64,000 nucleotides of DNA from Pseudoalteromonas ruthenica (GCF_008808095.1 NZ_CP023397.1:682001-746000); one strand, 5' to 3'; positions 1-9,603 are shown, numbered from the stretch's first letter. Program-made: numbers and translations. The notes: a model not told the origin generated them from the sequence alone.

Positions 1-486
1 AGTGCGTTCGGCGCCGCTGTAAGGCATATTGCCCTCGGTTAGGTTTAAGTCCACATGCTGAAAAAAGGCCGGCATAACATTCTCTACATAGGGTAAGCAG
101 TTTTCTGCATCGGCGGTTTTAGGGACGGTGACAGCGGCCACTGGCACTTCAACCTCGGAGGCGCGGTCTTTGGCGAATAATCCCTGGACAGATAAACATA
201 CTTGCCCATGCTGCTCAATGGTTGCGCTGTATTGGTTAGAACTTTTGCCTTCGCGTAAATGGTGGAAGGTCAGGGTAAAGGGGGTGTCTGGAGCAATGGG
301 ACCAATAAATTGCGCACTAAACGATCGTAAAATACGGTCGCTATCGCAATGTTTTAGCATGGATTGTAAGGCTAATGCGCAAGACAAGCCGCCAAAGGCT
401 GTGCGCCCTTGTGTCCAAGAAGCAGGAAATTCGAGCGTTTGTTGGTTCTCGCCAGTCACGCTGGCCAATAGGGTATCAAAGGTCAT
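1..486 (-). CDS. Acyl-CoA thioesterase, hotdog fold (TesB-like), C-terminus cut by window
   Basis: Reading the minus strand from an ATG at 484-486 gives 162 uninterrupted codons that run off the window edge. The start resembles TesB-like/4HBT_3 proteins: after about 20 residues it reads SWTQGRTAFGGLSCALALQS, then a strand ending SFSAQFIGPIAPDTPF, which is the usual first hotdog repeat. Such enzymes hydrolyse acyl-CoA to free fatty acid and CoA in the cytoplasm. A near-perfect FadR-like operator lies 18-34 bases upstream of the start, which supports a fatty acid role. The catalytic second hotdog repeat is outside the window, so substrate range cannot be judged. Confidence 0.8.
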   Translation of the reverse strand, partial: MTFDTLLASVTGENQQTLEFPASWTQGRTAFGGLSCALALQSMLKHCDSDRILRSFSAQFIGPIAPDTPFTLTFHHLREGKSSNQYSATIEQHGQVCLSVQGLFAKDRASEVEVPVAAVTVPKTADAENCLPYVENVMPAFFQHVDLNLTEGNMPYSGAERT

Positions 487-503
487 CTGTCTCACCTTAA
501 TTG

Positions 504-520
504 AACTTGTCAGACCAGTT
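504..520. promoter_or_regulatory. FadR-like operator upstream of the acyl-CoA thioesterase
   Basis: The 17-mer AACTTGTCAGACCAGTT differs at one position from the palindrome AACTGGTCNGACCAGTT that I recall as the gammaproteobacterial FadR consensus. It sits 18 bases upstream of the minus-strand thioesterase start. Two similar sites precede fadE in this window. FadR releases DNA when bound to long-chain acyl-CoA, so this gene is probably derepressed during growth on fatty acids. Confidence 0.7.
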
Positions 521-596
521 TAACGGTAAATTTTCCCTTGGCGAGGGGGAAAATTGAAAAAAATGACAAAAAAACGAAATTTTTTTAATTATGACG

Positions 597-624
597 CTTG
601 AATTAACAAAAGCGGCCCCTATCT
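597..624 (+). promoter_or_regulatory. Sigma-32 heat-shock promoter of dnaK
   Basis: CTTGAA at 597-602 and CCCCTATCT at 616-624 are separated by 13 bases, which fits the RpoH consensus (CTTGAAA, 11-16 bases, CCCCATNT). The bases that follow, AGTAGTCA, also resemble the E. coli dnaK promoter. It lies about 50 bases upstream of the dnaK start. Confidence 0.85.
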
Positions 625-671
625 AGTAGTCATCGAACACGTTAACAGAATTTTGAAGTTGGAGAAGATTC

Positions 672-2597
672 ATGGGTAAGATTATTGGAATCGACTTAGG
701 TACTACTAACTCGTGTGTAGCAGTACTTGACGGTGATAAGCCACGCGTAATTGAGAACGCCGAGGGCGATCGCACGACTCCTTCTATTATCGCATTCACT
801 GAAGACGGTGAAACGCTAGTAGGTCAGCCGGCGAAACGCCAAGCGGTAACCAACCCGACTAACACACTTTTTGCAATCAAGCGTTTAATTGGTCGTCGTT
901 TTGAAGACGAAGAAGTACAACGCGATATCGGCATCATGCCGTTTAAGATTGTTAAAGCAGACAATGGCGACGCCTGGGTCGAAGCAAAAGGCGAAAAGCG
1001 TGCTGCTCCTCAGATTTCTGCCGAAGTCTTGAAGAAAATGAAGAAGACCGCCGAGGATTACCTAGGTGAAGAAGTAACAGGGGCTGTAATCACAGTGCCA
1101 GCATATTTCAACGATTCACAGCGTCAAGCAACAAAAGACGCAGGTCGTATCGCGGGTCTAGAAGTTAAGCGCATTATTAACGAGCCAACGGCCGCTGCGC
1201 TTGCTTATGGTATGGATAAGAAAAAAGGCGACAACGTGGTTGCTGTGTATGACCTCGGTGGTGGTACTTTTGATATCTCTATCATTGAAATCGACGAAGT
1301 AGAAGGCGAGCACACCTTCGAAGTACTGGCAACCAACGGTGACACGCACCTAGGTGGTGAGGACTTTGATAACCGCGTTATCAACTATTTGGTAGAAGAG
1401 TTCAAAAAAGAGCAAGGTATTGAGCTTAATAACGATCCGCTAGCGATGCAGCGTGTTAAAGAAGCCGCCGAGAAAGCTAAAATTGAGCTTTCAAGTGCAC
1501 AGCAAACTGAGGTGAACCTACCTTATGTTACGGCTGATGCTAGCGGTCCTAAGCACATGAACGTGAAGCTGACTCGCGCTAAGCTTGAGTCATTAGTTGA
1601 AGACCTTGTTACGAAGTCTATCGAGCCATTGAAAAAAGCACTGGCGGATGCCGATTTATCGGTAGGTGATGTGAATGACATTATCCTAGTGGGTGGTCAG
1701 ACACGTATGCCATTAGTGCAGAAAACGGTTACTGAGTTCTTCGGCAAAGAACCTCGCAAAGACGTAAACCCGGATGAAGCGGTAGCGATGGGTGCGGCAG
1801 TGCAAGGTGGTGTTCTTGCTGGTGACGTGAAAGACGTACTTCTGCTTGATGTTATTCCACTGTCTCTTGGTATCGAAACCATGGGCCAAGTGATGACCGC
1901 ATTGATCGAGAAAAACACGACCATTCCAACGAAGAAGTCGCAAACTTTCTCAACAGCGGAAGATAACCAAAATGCAGTAACCATTCATGTACTGCAAGGT
2001 GAGCGTAAGCGCTCTGCCGACAACAAGTCGCTTGGTCAGTTCAACCTTGAGGGTATTCGTCCAGCGCGTCGCGGCGAGCCGCAAATCGAAGTCACTTTCG
2101 ATGTTGATGCCGATGGTATCTTACATGTGTCAGCAAAAGATAAAGACACAGGTAAAGAGCAAAAAATCACTATCCAAGCTTCTTCAGGTCTAAGCGATGA
2201 TGAAGTAGAAAAAATGGTACGTGATGCCGAGGCAAACGCTGAGGAAGATAAAAAGTTCGAAGAGTTAGTAACTGCACGTAACCAAGCAGATGCTTTAGTA
2301 CACGGTACGCGTAAGCAAATCGAAGAAGCGGGTGATGATTTACCGGCAGAAGATAAAACAGCTATCGAAAGTGCGCTAACGGAACTTGAAACTGCGATTA
2401 AGGGTGAAAGCAAAGAAGAAATCGATGCGAAAACCCAAGCGCTTGCTGAGAAGTCACAAAAGCTAATGGAAATCGCGCAAGCGAAAGCCCAACAGCAAGG
2501 TGGCGCTGATGCTGGTGCACAGCAGCAATCACAAGCAAAGCAAGACGACGATGTTGTTGACGCTGAGTTTGAAGAAGTGAAAGACGAGAATAAATAA
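672..2597 (+). CDS. dnaK: Chaperone protein DnaK (Hsp70)
   Basis: Full-length 641-residue Hsp70. The start [18 protein letters not shown] carries the phosphate-1 loop, followed by the ATPase signatures [11 protein letters not shown] and [10 protein letters not shown], the substrate-binding domain and a helical lid ending in EEVKDENK, close to the bacterial EEVDK-type tail. It binds exposed hydrophobic segments in the cytoplasm in an ATP cycle driven by DnaJ and GrpE. ATG with GGAG a few bases upstream. dnaJ follows after a hairpin. The sigma-32 promoter upstream indicates heat-shock control. Confidence 0.99.
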   Translation: MGKIIGIDLGTTNSCVAVLDGDKPRVIENAEGDRTTPSIIAFTEDGETLVGQPAKRQAVTNPTNTLFAIKRLIGRRFEDEEVQRDIGIMPFKIVKADNGDAWVEAKGEKRAAPQISAEVLKKMKKTAEDYLGEEVTGAVITVPAYFNDSQRQATKDAGRIAGLEVKRIINEPTAAALAYGMDKKKGDNVVAVYDLGGGTFDISIIEIDEVEGEHTFEVLATNGDTHLGGEDFDNRVINYLVEEFKKEQGIELNNDPLAMQRVKEAAEKAKIELSSAQQTEVNLPYVTADASGPKHMNVKLTRAKLESLVEDLVTKSIEPLKKALADADLSVGDVNDIILVGGQTRMPLVQKTVTEFFGKEPRKDVNPDEAVAMGAAVQGGVLAGDVKDVLLLDVIPLSLGIETMGQVMTALIEKNTTIPTKKSQTFSTAEDNQNAVTIHVLQGERKRSADNKSLGQFNLEGIRPARRGEPQIEVTFDVDADGILHVSAKDKDTGKEQKITIQASSGLSDDEVEKMVRDAEANAEEDKKFEELVTARNQADALVHGTRKQIEEAGDDLPAEDKTAIESALTELETAIKGESKEEIDAKTQALAEKSQKLMEIAQAKAQQQGGADAGAQQQSQAKQDDDVVDAEFEEVKDENK

Positions 2598-2610
2598 GTC
2601 TTGAACTTTG

Positions 2611-2647
2611 TAAGGGCGCGCTGGCGAAATCGCTTGACGCGCCCTTA
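2611..2647 (+). other. Strong intergenic hairpin between dnaK and dnaJ
   Basis: TAAGGGCGCG at 2611-2620 pairs perfectly with CGCGCCCTTA at 2638-2647, and a second small stem (GCG/CGC, 2624-2633) lies inside the loop. There is no T tract after it, so it is more likely a partial terminator or an mRNA processing/stability element that lowers dnaJ output relative to dnaK than a full terminator. Confidence 0.6.
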
Positions 2648-2750
2648 GTGTATGTAGATTTTAGGAATGAGGGTTGCCATGGCTAAGGCTCAACGGTAAA
2701 CCCTTTTTCACTTTGCAGCCTTGCTGCATTTATTAACAGTAGTGGTAGAT

Positions 2751-3884
2751 ATGTCAAAACGCGATTATTACGAAGTCCTTGGCGTAGCAAAGGACGCCAG
2801 TGACCGAGATATTAAAAAGGCTTATAAGCGCCTGGCGATGAAATATCACCCGGATCGTACTGCCGGCGATAAAGAGCTTGAAAATAAGTTCAAAGAAGTC
2901 AAAGAAGCCTATGAAGTCCTCGGTGATGAGCAAAAACGCCAAACCTATGATCAGTTCGGCCATGCAGCATTTGAACAAGGCGGCGGTGGCGGCCACGGCG
3001 GCTTTGGCGGTGGCGCAGGCGATTTTGGTGACATCTTCGGGGATGTCTTTGGAGACATCTTTGGTGGCGGTCGTCGTCAGTCACGCCAACAACGTGGCGC
3101 CGATTTACGTTACAACATGGACTTAAGCCTAGAAGAGGCAGTGCGTGGTAAAGACGTCGAAATCAAAGTGCCTACTTGGGTGGCCTGTGAGCCTTGTGAT
3201 GGCTCAGGTGCCAAACCAGGCTCAAAACCGAAAACCTGTCATACTTGTCATGGTGCAGGGCAGGTACAAATGCGCCAAGGTTTCTTCGCAGTGCAACAGA
3301 CGTGTCCAACTTGTCAGGGGACAGGGCAAATTATTTCCGACCCTTGTGATAGTTGTCATGGTCAAGGTCGCGTAGAACGCACCAAAACATTGTCGGTGAA
3401 AATTCCCCCGGGTGTGGATACTGGCGATCGAATTCGTCTTGCTGGCGAAGGTGAGGCCGGTGCTCATGGTGCGCCTGCAGGCGATCTCTATGTACAAGTG
3501 AGCGTACGCGAACACCCTATCTTTGTTCGCGACGGCAACAATCTGTACTGTGAAGTACCTATCGGCTTTACCACAGCAGCGTTAGGCGGTGAGATTGAAG
3601 TACCAACGCTAGATGGTCGTGCTAAGCTGAAAATCCCAGCAGAGTCGCAAACTGGAAAGATGTTCCGTATGCGTGGTAAAGGGGTTAAGTCAGTGCGCTC
3701 TGGTTCAGTCGGTGATTTAATCTGTAAGGTAGTGATTGAAACGCCAGTGAACCTCAACAATGAGCAACGCGAGCTACTTGAGCAGTTAGAAAGCAGCTTG
3801 GGCAAAGACAGCTCAAAATACCGCCCGAAGGAGAAAGGTTTCTTCGACGGGGTGAAAAAGTTCTTTGATGACTTAACCAAGTAA
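2751..3884 (+). CDS. dnaJ: Chaperone protein DnaJ (Hsp40)
   Basis: A 377-residue type I J-protein. The J domain has the HPD motif at residues 33-35, followed by a Gly/Phe-rich linker (about 76-115) and four CxxCxGxG zinc repeats ([32 protein letters not shown]), then the C-terminal substrate-binding domains. It stimulates DnaK ATPase and delivers unfolded clients. I chose the ATG giving [12 protein letters not shown]; a longer reading from 2721 adds ten residues that the family lacks. It is the second gene of the dnaK operon, and an intrinsic terminator follows. Confidence 0.98.
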   Translation: MSKRDYYEVLGVAKDASDRDIKKAYKRLAMKYHPDRTAGDKELENKFKEVKEAYEVLGDEQKRQTYDQFGHAAFEQGGGGGHGGFGGGAGDFGDIFGDVFGDIFGGGRRQSRQQRGADLRYNMDLSLEEAVRGKDVEIKVPTWVACEPCDGSGAKPGSKPKTCHTCHGAGQVQMRQGFFAVQQTCPTCQGTGQIISDPCDSCHGQGRVERTKTLSVKIPPGVDTGDRIRLAGEGEAGAHGAPAGDLYVQVSVREHPIFVRDGNNLYCEVPIGFTTAALGGEIEVPTLDGRAKLKIPAESQTGKMFRMRGKGVKSVRSGSVGDLICKVVIETPVNLNNEQRELLEQLESSLGKDSSKYRPKEKGFFDGVKKFFDDLTK

Positions 3885-3902
3885 GGGTGAGCTCGTTAAA
3901 GT

Positions 3903-3930
3903 AAAAAAAGCGCCTCAAGGCGCTTTTTTT
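3903..3930. terminator. Intrinsic terminator after dnaJ (bidirectional)
   Basis: AAAAAAAGCGCC at 3903-3914 pairs with GGCGCTTTTTTT after a short loop, giving a GC stem flanked by A and T runs. It ends the dnaK-dnaJ transcript and, on the other strand, lies just past the stop of the small gene ending at 3935. Confidence 0.9.
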
Positions 3931-3934
3931 GTAT

Positions 3935-4159
3935 CTAATTGAGCAGCAATGCTTGTTCTGTAACGTCTGAACAACGACACAACTGCACATCTTCGTGGTA
4001 TCTCACCTCGTGTACGGATGGCGCGCTACGCGTTAGTTGCTCGCAGCGTGCTGCACATTGACGTTGATGCTGCCAGTAATCGTACTCACCTGAAATCAGC
4101 CACGTAAGGAGTACCGCCACGACCGCTAAGCTGGCAAGGCGGATATTTCGACTCAGCAT
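3935..4159 (-). CDS. Small membrane-anchored protein, unknown function
   Basis: 74 residues with one N-terminal hydrophobic segment (about residues 7-24), then a soluble tail with four cysteines (CAARC and CRC). On the minus strand GAGAG precedes the ATG at a plausible distance. No family recognised. The paired cysteines after a single membrane segment suggest a periplasmic disulfide-stabilised or metal-binding tail, but this is only inference. It lies between dnaJ and the iron transporter and seems to be its own unit. Confidence 0.6.
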   Translation of the reverse strand: MLSRNIRLASLAVVAVLLTWLISGEYDYWQHQRQCAARCEQLTRSAPSVHEVRYHEDVQLCRCSDVTEQALLLN

Positions 4160-4237
4160 TGTCTCTCACCCACTCGCTCGTATACCTTAACTAACCTTAG
4201 TACACAACCAGCGGTGAGAGCGAACTTTATCCCGTAA

Positions 4238-5260
4238 CTAAGTGCTACTCTGGATTGTAAATGCGGCTAATGGGTGTGAGGTGCTTAATGAAACATGTAC
4301 TTTATCGCCAGGGCGCACTAGCATTTCATGGCTCACGCGGCTGGTCACCGTGGTTTTGCAGGGAAGTTCAATCGCGCACAGTCTGCTGCCGCCTTCAAAC
4401 CTGACCCAAGTAACAACACCATTGCTGTTGTTTGCATCTTGCGCTAATAACACATCGTCTGGGCGCAGCAACACGTCTACTTCCGCTGCGCTGTCGTCAA
4501 TGCCTACTACTGGCGCTATTCCTATTGCGGTACTGGCTTGGTGGTGTTGATGTTGTCCGCGAATAAAGCTTGCTTCGCCCAAAAATCGTGCGACAAAGCG
4601 ATTGCTAGGCATGCTGAAGCATTTTTCTGGGCTATCAATCTGTTGAATTTTACCATCGCGGAGCACCCCGACGCGGTCACCCACAGAGAGTGCCTCTTCT
4701 TGGTCGTGGGTCACCCAAATAGCGGGCACGCCGGCTTCTTTCAAAGCATTGCGAATATCCCAGCGTAGCGTGTCTTTGAGCGCTGCATCTAGATTTGATA
4801 AGGGTTCATCCAGTAGCACAAAATCCGGTTGATGCGCCAAAGTGCGGGCCAGGGCAACACGCTGTTTTTGGCCGCCGGAGAGGGTGGCTGGCTTTTTATC
4901 GCGAAATGCCTGCAGACCAAGTAAGTCAATCCAATGATCGGCCAAGGTGTGGTCTTTTAAACGAAAGCAAATATTTTGCTGCACATTTAAGTGTGGGAAC
5001 AGCGCAAAGTCTTGGAATACCATACCTACGCTGCGTTTTTCAGGAGGCACCGTTTGCGTGGGGGTAGCGCGCCACTTGCCAACATCGATTTGCCCCTCAC
5101 TGATGGGAATAAGCCCGGCGAGGGCCTGTAAAATCGTGCTTTTTCCACAGCCTGTGGGGCCTACGAGCATCAAAATTTCGCTTTTATCAAGAGCCAGGTC
5201 GAGTTCACTGACAACGCGATTGCTACCGTAATCGATAGACAGCCTACTTACAGATAGCAT
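4238..5260 (-). CDS. fbpC: Ferric iron ABC transporter, ATP-binding protein (FbpC-like)
   Basis: 340-residue ABC ATPase. Walker A GPTGCGKST is at 34-42, the signature LSGGQ at 127-131, Walker B FVLLDEP at 147-153, and the H-loop reads WVTHD. The C-terminal third (about 240-340) is a TOBE-type regulatory region as in FbpC/AfuC. It powers import of Fe3+ through the permease encoded just upstream. GAAGAGG precedes the ATG. Last gene of a four-gene minus-strand operon behind a Fur box. The order binding protein-permease-ATPase is that of the Fbp/Sfu family; thiamine or putrescine specificity is less likely given the Fur box. Confidence 0.9.
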   Translation of the reverse strand: MLSVSRLSIDYGSNRVVSELDLALDKSEILMLVGPTGCGKSTILQALAGLIPISEGQIDVGKWRATPTQTVPPEKRSVGMVFQDFALFPHLNVQQNICFRLKDHTLADHWIDLLGLQAFRDKKPATLSGGQKQRVALARTLAHQPDFVLLDEPLSNLDAALKDTLRWDIRNALKEAGVPAIWVTHDQEEALSVGDRVGVLRDGKIQQIDSPEKCFSMPSNRFVARFLGEASFIRGQHQHHQASTAIGIAPVVGIDDSAAEVDVLLRPDDVLLAQDANNSNGVVTWVRFEGGSRLCAIELPCKTTVTSRVSHEMLVRPGDKVHVSLSTSHPLAAFTIQSST

Positions 5261-5281
5261 GTTTAGGTTTCCTCTTCACGT

Positions 5282-6772
5282 TTAACTGCTGCGTTTCTCG
5301 CCTGAAAGCATAATAGCGAGGCCGCCGGCGGAGATCACTACTAGAAGTAGCCCTGGAATTGCTGCGCGACCAAAATATCCGGCCTCATACACTCGCCATA
5401 GGTAGGTAGACAGGGTCTCAAAGCCAGTTGGACCAAGCAATAAAGTTGCTTCGAGCTCGCGCATAGACTCTAAAAATACCAGTGCAGCACCAGCGACAAT
5501 GCCGCGTGCAGTCAGGGGCAAAGTCACGCGCATAAAGGCCTCCCTCGGAGAAGCACCTAATACCCGTGCGGATTTGACTAAACTGCCATCCAAATGTTCA
5601 GTGCTGGTACGAATGCTACCTACGGCTAAAGGGAGAAAGCGCAGTACATAGGCAATCACTAATAAGGCGAGGGTTTGATAGAGCAGGGGTAATTGCAGGC
5701 CACCATAAACCAATGCTGTACCCATAACAATTCCGGGAATGCCAAAACCAAAGTAGGTGACGCGCTCCATAATACGCCCGGCTTTGCCGGTCAGTGCTGC
5801 ATGGGCAACGGGGATAGCGACAATCACGGCGGTGAGCGCGGCTATAATCGACGCATACGCCGAGTTCCAGGCGATATTTATGTCAAAATCGGCAACGCCA
5901 TCACGGGCGAGCCAAAGCATAAAAATAGCCAAAGGCAAACCAATAGCAAGCATCAGAATAGGTGTGAAAATGGTAAATAACCCCATTAACTGCAAGCGAC
6001 TGGGGAACAGGACAAGCGCACGACCATGGCGCTCGGTGGCGGTTTTTATTTGTGATTCTAAAAACAATAAAAAACCAACAATGCACATTAACTGTAATGA
6101 CAGCATTGCTGCTCGGTTTAGGCCAAAGGCATTGTATTCAACGTAGATAACGCGGGTGAAGGTATCCAGGCGCATCATCGCTGGGGTGCCAAAATCGGAT
6201 AAGGTATACAACGCCACCAGTAGCGAGCCGGCGGCGATACCATTGACCACGCGCGGTAAAATCACCTTAAAAATACTGCCGGTCATGGACATTCCTAAAG
6301 TGCGCGCAGCGTTGACCATACTGGCATCTAAGCTTAATAGCGACGAGCGGGTGGTCATCATCACAAAAGGAAAGGTATAAAGGGTCATCACTATCGCTGC
6401 GCCGCTGAGACCATACATAGGCGCGGTGGTCAGGCCAAACAACCCTTCTATTTCGCCACCAGGACCGAATGCGGCATACAAGGTAAATGCACCGATATAA
6501 CTCGGGATAGCGAGGGGAGCGGCAAACAGCACTAACCAGAATTTTTTCAGTGGTAAGTGCACATAAGCGCTTATAAACGCCAAAGGCACGCCGATAAGGA
6601 TGGAGCCCAACACGGTCAATGCCATTAGCGCTAAGGTGTTGCCGAGAATCTCGAGGTTATGACTGTCAAATAGGGTGTTAGCGTCACTTGCTAAGCTCAG
6701 CAGCACATACACAGGGGTTAGGGCAACTAGCGCCGCGAGCAGCGCTAGAGGGTAAGACGCAGGTAGGCGCAT
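5282..6772 (-). CDS. fbpB: Ferric iron ABC transporter, permease (FbpB/SfuB-like)
   Basis: 496-residue inner-membrane protein with about twelve hydrophobic segments arranged as two fused BPD_transp_1 halves, the size usual for FbpB/SfuB. Each half carries an EAA-like loop: one near VNAARTLGMS and one near VKSARVLGAS, where the ATPase docks. Its ATG overlaps the stop of the binding-protein gene by one base (TAATG), so translation is coupled. It forms the channel that takes Fe3+ from the periplasmic protein. Confidence 0.92.
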   Translation of the reverse strand: MRLPASYPLALLAALVALTPVYVLLSLASDANTLFDSHNLEILGNTLALMALTVLGSILIGVPLAFISAYVHLPLKKFWLVLFAAPLAIPSYIGAFTLYAAFGPGGEIEGLFGLTTAPMYGLSGAAIVMTLYTFPFVMMTTRSSLLSLDASMVNAARTLGMSMTGSIFKVILPRVVNGIAAGSLLVALYTLSDFGTPAMMRLDTFTRVIYVEYNAFGLNRAAMLSLQLMCIVGFLLFLESQIKTATERHGRALVLFPSRLQLMGLFTIFTPILMLAIGLPLAIFMLWLARDGVADFDINIAWNSAYASIIAALTAVIVAIPVAHAALTGKAGRIMERVTYFGFGIPGIVMGTALVYGGLQLPLLYQTLALLVIAYVLRFLPLAVGSIRTSTEHLDGSLVKSARVLGASPREAFMRVTLPLTARGIVAGAALVFLESMRELEATLLLGPTGFETLSTYLWRVYEAGYFGRAAIPGLLLVVISAGGLAIMLSGEKRSS

Positions 6773-7812
6773 TACAACACACCGCTGGCGCGCATTAAAT
6801 CGAGAGTCGGTCGCAAATCTGCTAGTTGCGTTAAGTCTACTTTGGGTGGTGAAATACTAGCCAGTGGCGGCAACCCTTGTGGCTGCGAAACACCGCTTAT
6901 AAGCGGAATTTCATAGGCTTCCTGGGCGAGATAACTTTGCACTTCGGCGCTTAGTAAGTAGCGCATAAAGTTCACTGCTAATGGGTCTTCGCTCAGAGCC
7001 AAAATACCAGAGGCATTGACTAAACAGCCAGCATCATTATTGGTAAAGGCTAACGCTAAATTGGCATCGGGCTTACCGGATTTCAACCTTAAGGTGTAAT
7101 AATGGTTAGCAAAACCAATATCTACCTCACCGCGTTCAACAGCCATCACTACGCCCAGTTCGCCAGCGTAGGATTTGGCGCGTTTTTGCACCTTCTTTAA
7201 CCATTTAGCGGTTTTGTCATCACCTTCTATGAGGCGCATGGCCGTGACAAATGATTGGAACGAAGCGTAAGCGGGCGCCCAACCGATGCTCAAGTCGCTC
7301 TCGGCAATATCCATAATATCTGTTGGGATCTGCTCAGCACTTAGACGCTCAGTGTTGTAGGGTAAAGTGCGAACCCTGCCAGTCACCGGTGCCCAACCAG
7401 GGTAACGGAACTGGGGCTGAAGCTGGGCAGACAGATCATCAGGTAGGGGATGAGCTAGGCCTGCATCGGTGACCAGACCTATAGCGCCAGAGTCGACGGC
7501 CCAGAACAAATCGGCGCGCTGCACGCCCATTTTAGCCTCGGCTACAATAGTATTTGCCAAAGCGGCAGTCGGACCACGACGGATCCCAAGCTCTAGTTTG
7601 GGGTTTTTGTCTTGGATGGCTTGTAACACGTTTTCATACAAGCCACCTTCACCGCGACCGAGGTAAAGCGTCAGCTTCCCCTCTAAACGCGGTAACTGAT
7701 CAACAGAAACAGGACTGGCTGTGGTCGCGGCAAATGCACGTGACAGAGGCAGCGGCAAGGCACCAGCCACCCCTAACGCAGCTAGGCCTTGAATAAAGGT
7801 CCTACGCTTCAC
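6772..7812 (-). CDS. fbpA: Ferric iron ABC transporter, periplasmic binding protein (FbpA-like), Tat signal
   Basis: 346 residues. The N-terminus MKRRTFIQG with a following hydrophobic stretch and a predicted cut after SRAFA is a twin-arginine signal, so it is probably exported folded. The mature part begins with KLTLYLGRGEGG and contains the adjacent tyrosines Y238-Y239 in FANHYYT, the pair that binds Fe3+ in FbpA-family proteins. It abuts the gene before it without a gap. Iron as ligand is inferred from the tyrosine pair, the operon and the Fur box. Confidence 0.9.
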   Translation of the reverse strand: MKRRTFIQGLAALGVAGALPLPLSRAFAATTASPVSVDQLPRLEGKLTLYLGRGEGGLYENVLQAIQDKNPKLELGIRRGPTAALANTIVAEAKMGVQRADLFWAVDSGAIGLVTDAGLAHPLPDDLSAQLQPQFRYPGWAPVTGRVRTLPYNTERLSAEQIPTDIMDIAESDLSIGWAPAYASFQSFVTAMRLIEGDDKTAKWLKKVQKRAKSYAGELGVVMAVERGEVDIGFANHYYTLRLKSGKPDANLALAFTNNDAGCLVNASGILALSEDPLAVNFMRYLLSAEVQSYLAQEAYEIPLISGVSQPQGLPPLASISPPKVDLTQLADLRPTLDLMRASGVL

Positions 7813-8625
7813 TTAAAATACATCCTTACGTGCTTTTTCGGCTTTCTCAATCAACGCCTTAGCGCGGTCTAATTTTGTTTGCATATCAATGACAACGTTG
7901 CGCACCGCATCAACGCCTTTATCATCAGCGATGGCTTTAGGCAGCGTAACGTTAAAATCTTTCTCTAGTACTTCAACGAGGTTAGCGTCTTGCTCAATCA
8001 GCGTGCCCTCTACGCCTTCAAAAAGGTGCAAGTAGGTATCGTGGACAATGCTGGTCGCTTCTTCATTAAGGCGCTCTGCGTATTTGGCAACCACGCGGTC
8101 CAGTTTGTGCTTGATTTCAACAATGGTCGCACTTTGGGTCATGGACTCCGTTGCTGTGATTTTAACGCTCTCAAGCAAGCCCTTTTGTTGGTACTGCGCG
8201 GCAAGTTTAACAGCCCCAAGACCCTGCCACAAGGCTGCATTCATGGCTTGTTGTTGGGTACGCACGTTGCTGCTAGGTTCGCCATTATCAATGGCCATTT
8301 TTACACCATACAAACCTTGCCAAATCGAGGCATAAACCGGCACATAATTAGTTTCAATGGCACTGTGGAACTTAACCGATTCCCAGTATTCAATGAGCTC
8401 ATCACTGTTTACTGACTTCTTGCCTTGCTGTTCATATTTTCCGACTAAGATATCAACCTTGCCAACCATCCATTCAACTTCTTCTGAATAGTCTTTTAAG
8501 TTTTCCTGTAGGTGATTTACGTGCTCACCAATTGGACCGTTTGCAAAGGCTGGTTGAGTGGCTACGGCAGAGGCTAGAACAAGGCCAAGGCCCGCGAGTT
8601 TTATAGAGTGTGACCATGTTTTCAT
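7813..8625 (-). CDS. Secreted helical protein heading the Fur-controlled iron operon, unknown function
   Basis: 270 residues. A Sec signal peptide ends near QPAFA (residues 23-27); the rest is Ala/Glu/Lys-rich and looks all-helical. I recognise no named family. H87 and E91 in FHSAIE, and many further Glu/His residues, could bind metal, loosely recalling imelysin/EfeO-type periplasmic iron proteins, but the GxHxxE motif of that group is absent. It is the first gene after the Fur box and directly abuts fbpA, so a role in delivering or binding periplasmic iron is likely by context only. Confidence 0.8.
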   Translation of the reverse strand: MKTWSHSIKLAGLGLVLASAVATQPAFANGPIGEHVNHLQENLKDYSEEVEWMVGKVDILVGKYEQQGKKSVNSDELIEYWESVKFHSAIETNYVPVYASIWQGLYGVKMAIDNGEPSSNVRTQQQAMNAALWQGLGAVKLAAQYQQKGLLESVKITATESMTQSATIVEIKHKLDRVVAKYAERLNEEATSIVHDTYLHLFEGVEGTLIEQDANLVEVLEKDFNVTLPKAIADDKGVDAVRNVVIDMQTKLDRAKALIEKAEKARKDVF

Positions 8626-8655
8626 AATTAGATTACCGAAAAGTATAAGTGTAAA

Positions 8656-8670
8656 TGATAGCTATTATCA
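8656..8670. promoter_or_regulatory. Fur box of the iron transport operon
   Basis: TGATAGCTATTATCA matches the 15-base Fur palindrome TGATAATNATTATCA at all but two defined positions. It is 31-45 bases upstream of the first operon gene (start at 8625), where bound Fur would block the promoter when iron is plentiful. Confidence 0.82.
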
Positions 8671-8883
8671 TATCCCTCGAGACGCACTTAATCAATACGC
8701 AGACAACCCCTTAGGAGTGATTTCATGACATCCTAACGAAGCTTTTATGAAACTTAGGTTAAAGTTACAGAGAATTAACATAAGAGCCTTGTTATCATAT
8801 AGTTAGCTAGGTTCTGAAACATAGACAAAGAACTAACCCCGCAGTATGCTTTAAGTTACAGATGATAAAGATATGGACACACT

Positions 8884-9345
8884 ATGACCCCCGCTGTGAC
8901 CCTATTAGAAAAGCACAAACACGCATACGAGTTGCTCAGTTTTAGCCATGACCCTCAAGCTGACAATTACGGTCAGGAAGTCGTTGCCAAGCTCTCTCTA
9001 GATTGTGAAAGCGTGTTCAAAACCTTGGTTCTTAAAACCGCGAATAATGACTATGTTGTCGCCATTACGACAGTCAATCGCACGGTCGATACCAAAGCGC
9101 TGGCAAAATTAGTGGGGTGTAAAAAGGTGGCGATGGCCAGTGCGAGTGAAGTTGAGCGCATTACCGGCTATGTGCTTGGGGGAGTCAGCCCATTTGCGCA
9201 AAAAAAACGCTTGCCGACCTTTGTTTATCAAAGTGCACAACACCAGGCGCGTATTTATGTCAGCGCAGGCAAGCGGGGCGTTGAGCTGGCAATTGCACCT
9301 GATGTGTTAGCACAGTTGCTCCCGGTAAAATTCGGTGTCTTCTAA
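8884..9345 (+). CDS. ybaK: Cys-tRNA(Pro)/Cys-tRNA(Cys) deacylase YbaK
   Basis: 153 residues, the normal YbaK/EbsC length. Recognisable elements are FKTLVLKT near residue 45-52, VNRTVDTKALAKLVG, and GYVLGGVSPFAQKKRLP, the loop around the conserved GGVSP segment. The enzyme hydrolyses Cys mischarged on tRNA(Pro) in trans, in the cytoplasm. Single gene with ATG start. A short weak hairpin (CACAG/CTGTG) just after the stop may end it. Confidence 0.93.
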   Translation: MTPAVTLLEKHKHAYELLSFSHDPQADNYGQEVVAKLSLDCESVFKTLVLKTANNDYVVAITTVNRTVDTKALAKLVGCKKVAMASASEVERITGYVLGGVSPFAQKKRLPTFVYQSAQHQARIYVSAGKRGVELAIAPDVLAQLLPVKFGVF

Positions 9346-9547
9346 CACAGGCTCTGTGCCTTTTCATTGTCTTAACTACCCGAGCTTTTGGGTATTGTTT
9401 TGATTTACAGCCCGCCTGCCTTTTTTGTCTCAGCCGATACCAAGACAAACAACAAAAAAATTCAGCGTACACCTGTTCGCTTAAAGCCATTTAATTTCAA
9501 TATGTTAATTGCACCAACTTAAACGGGAATTGAAATTTCTGTTAAAA

Positions 9548-9564
9548 AACTGGTTGGACCAATT
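9548..9564. promoter_or_regulatory. FadR-like operator 1 upstream of fadE
   Basis: AACTGGTTGGACCAATT is a 17-base palindrome-like match to AACTGGTCNGACCAGTT with two mismatches. It lies 61 bases before the fadE ATG, in promoter position. Confidence 0.7.
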
Positions 9565-9603
9565 GATCTGTTTGTATTTTTATGCCGTAATAGTGGGTAA
9601 ATT

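Noticed and set aside
128-523. Plus-strand open frame of 131 codons at the window start
   Set aside because: Antisense to the thioesterase, no ribosome binding site and no family features.
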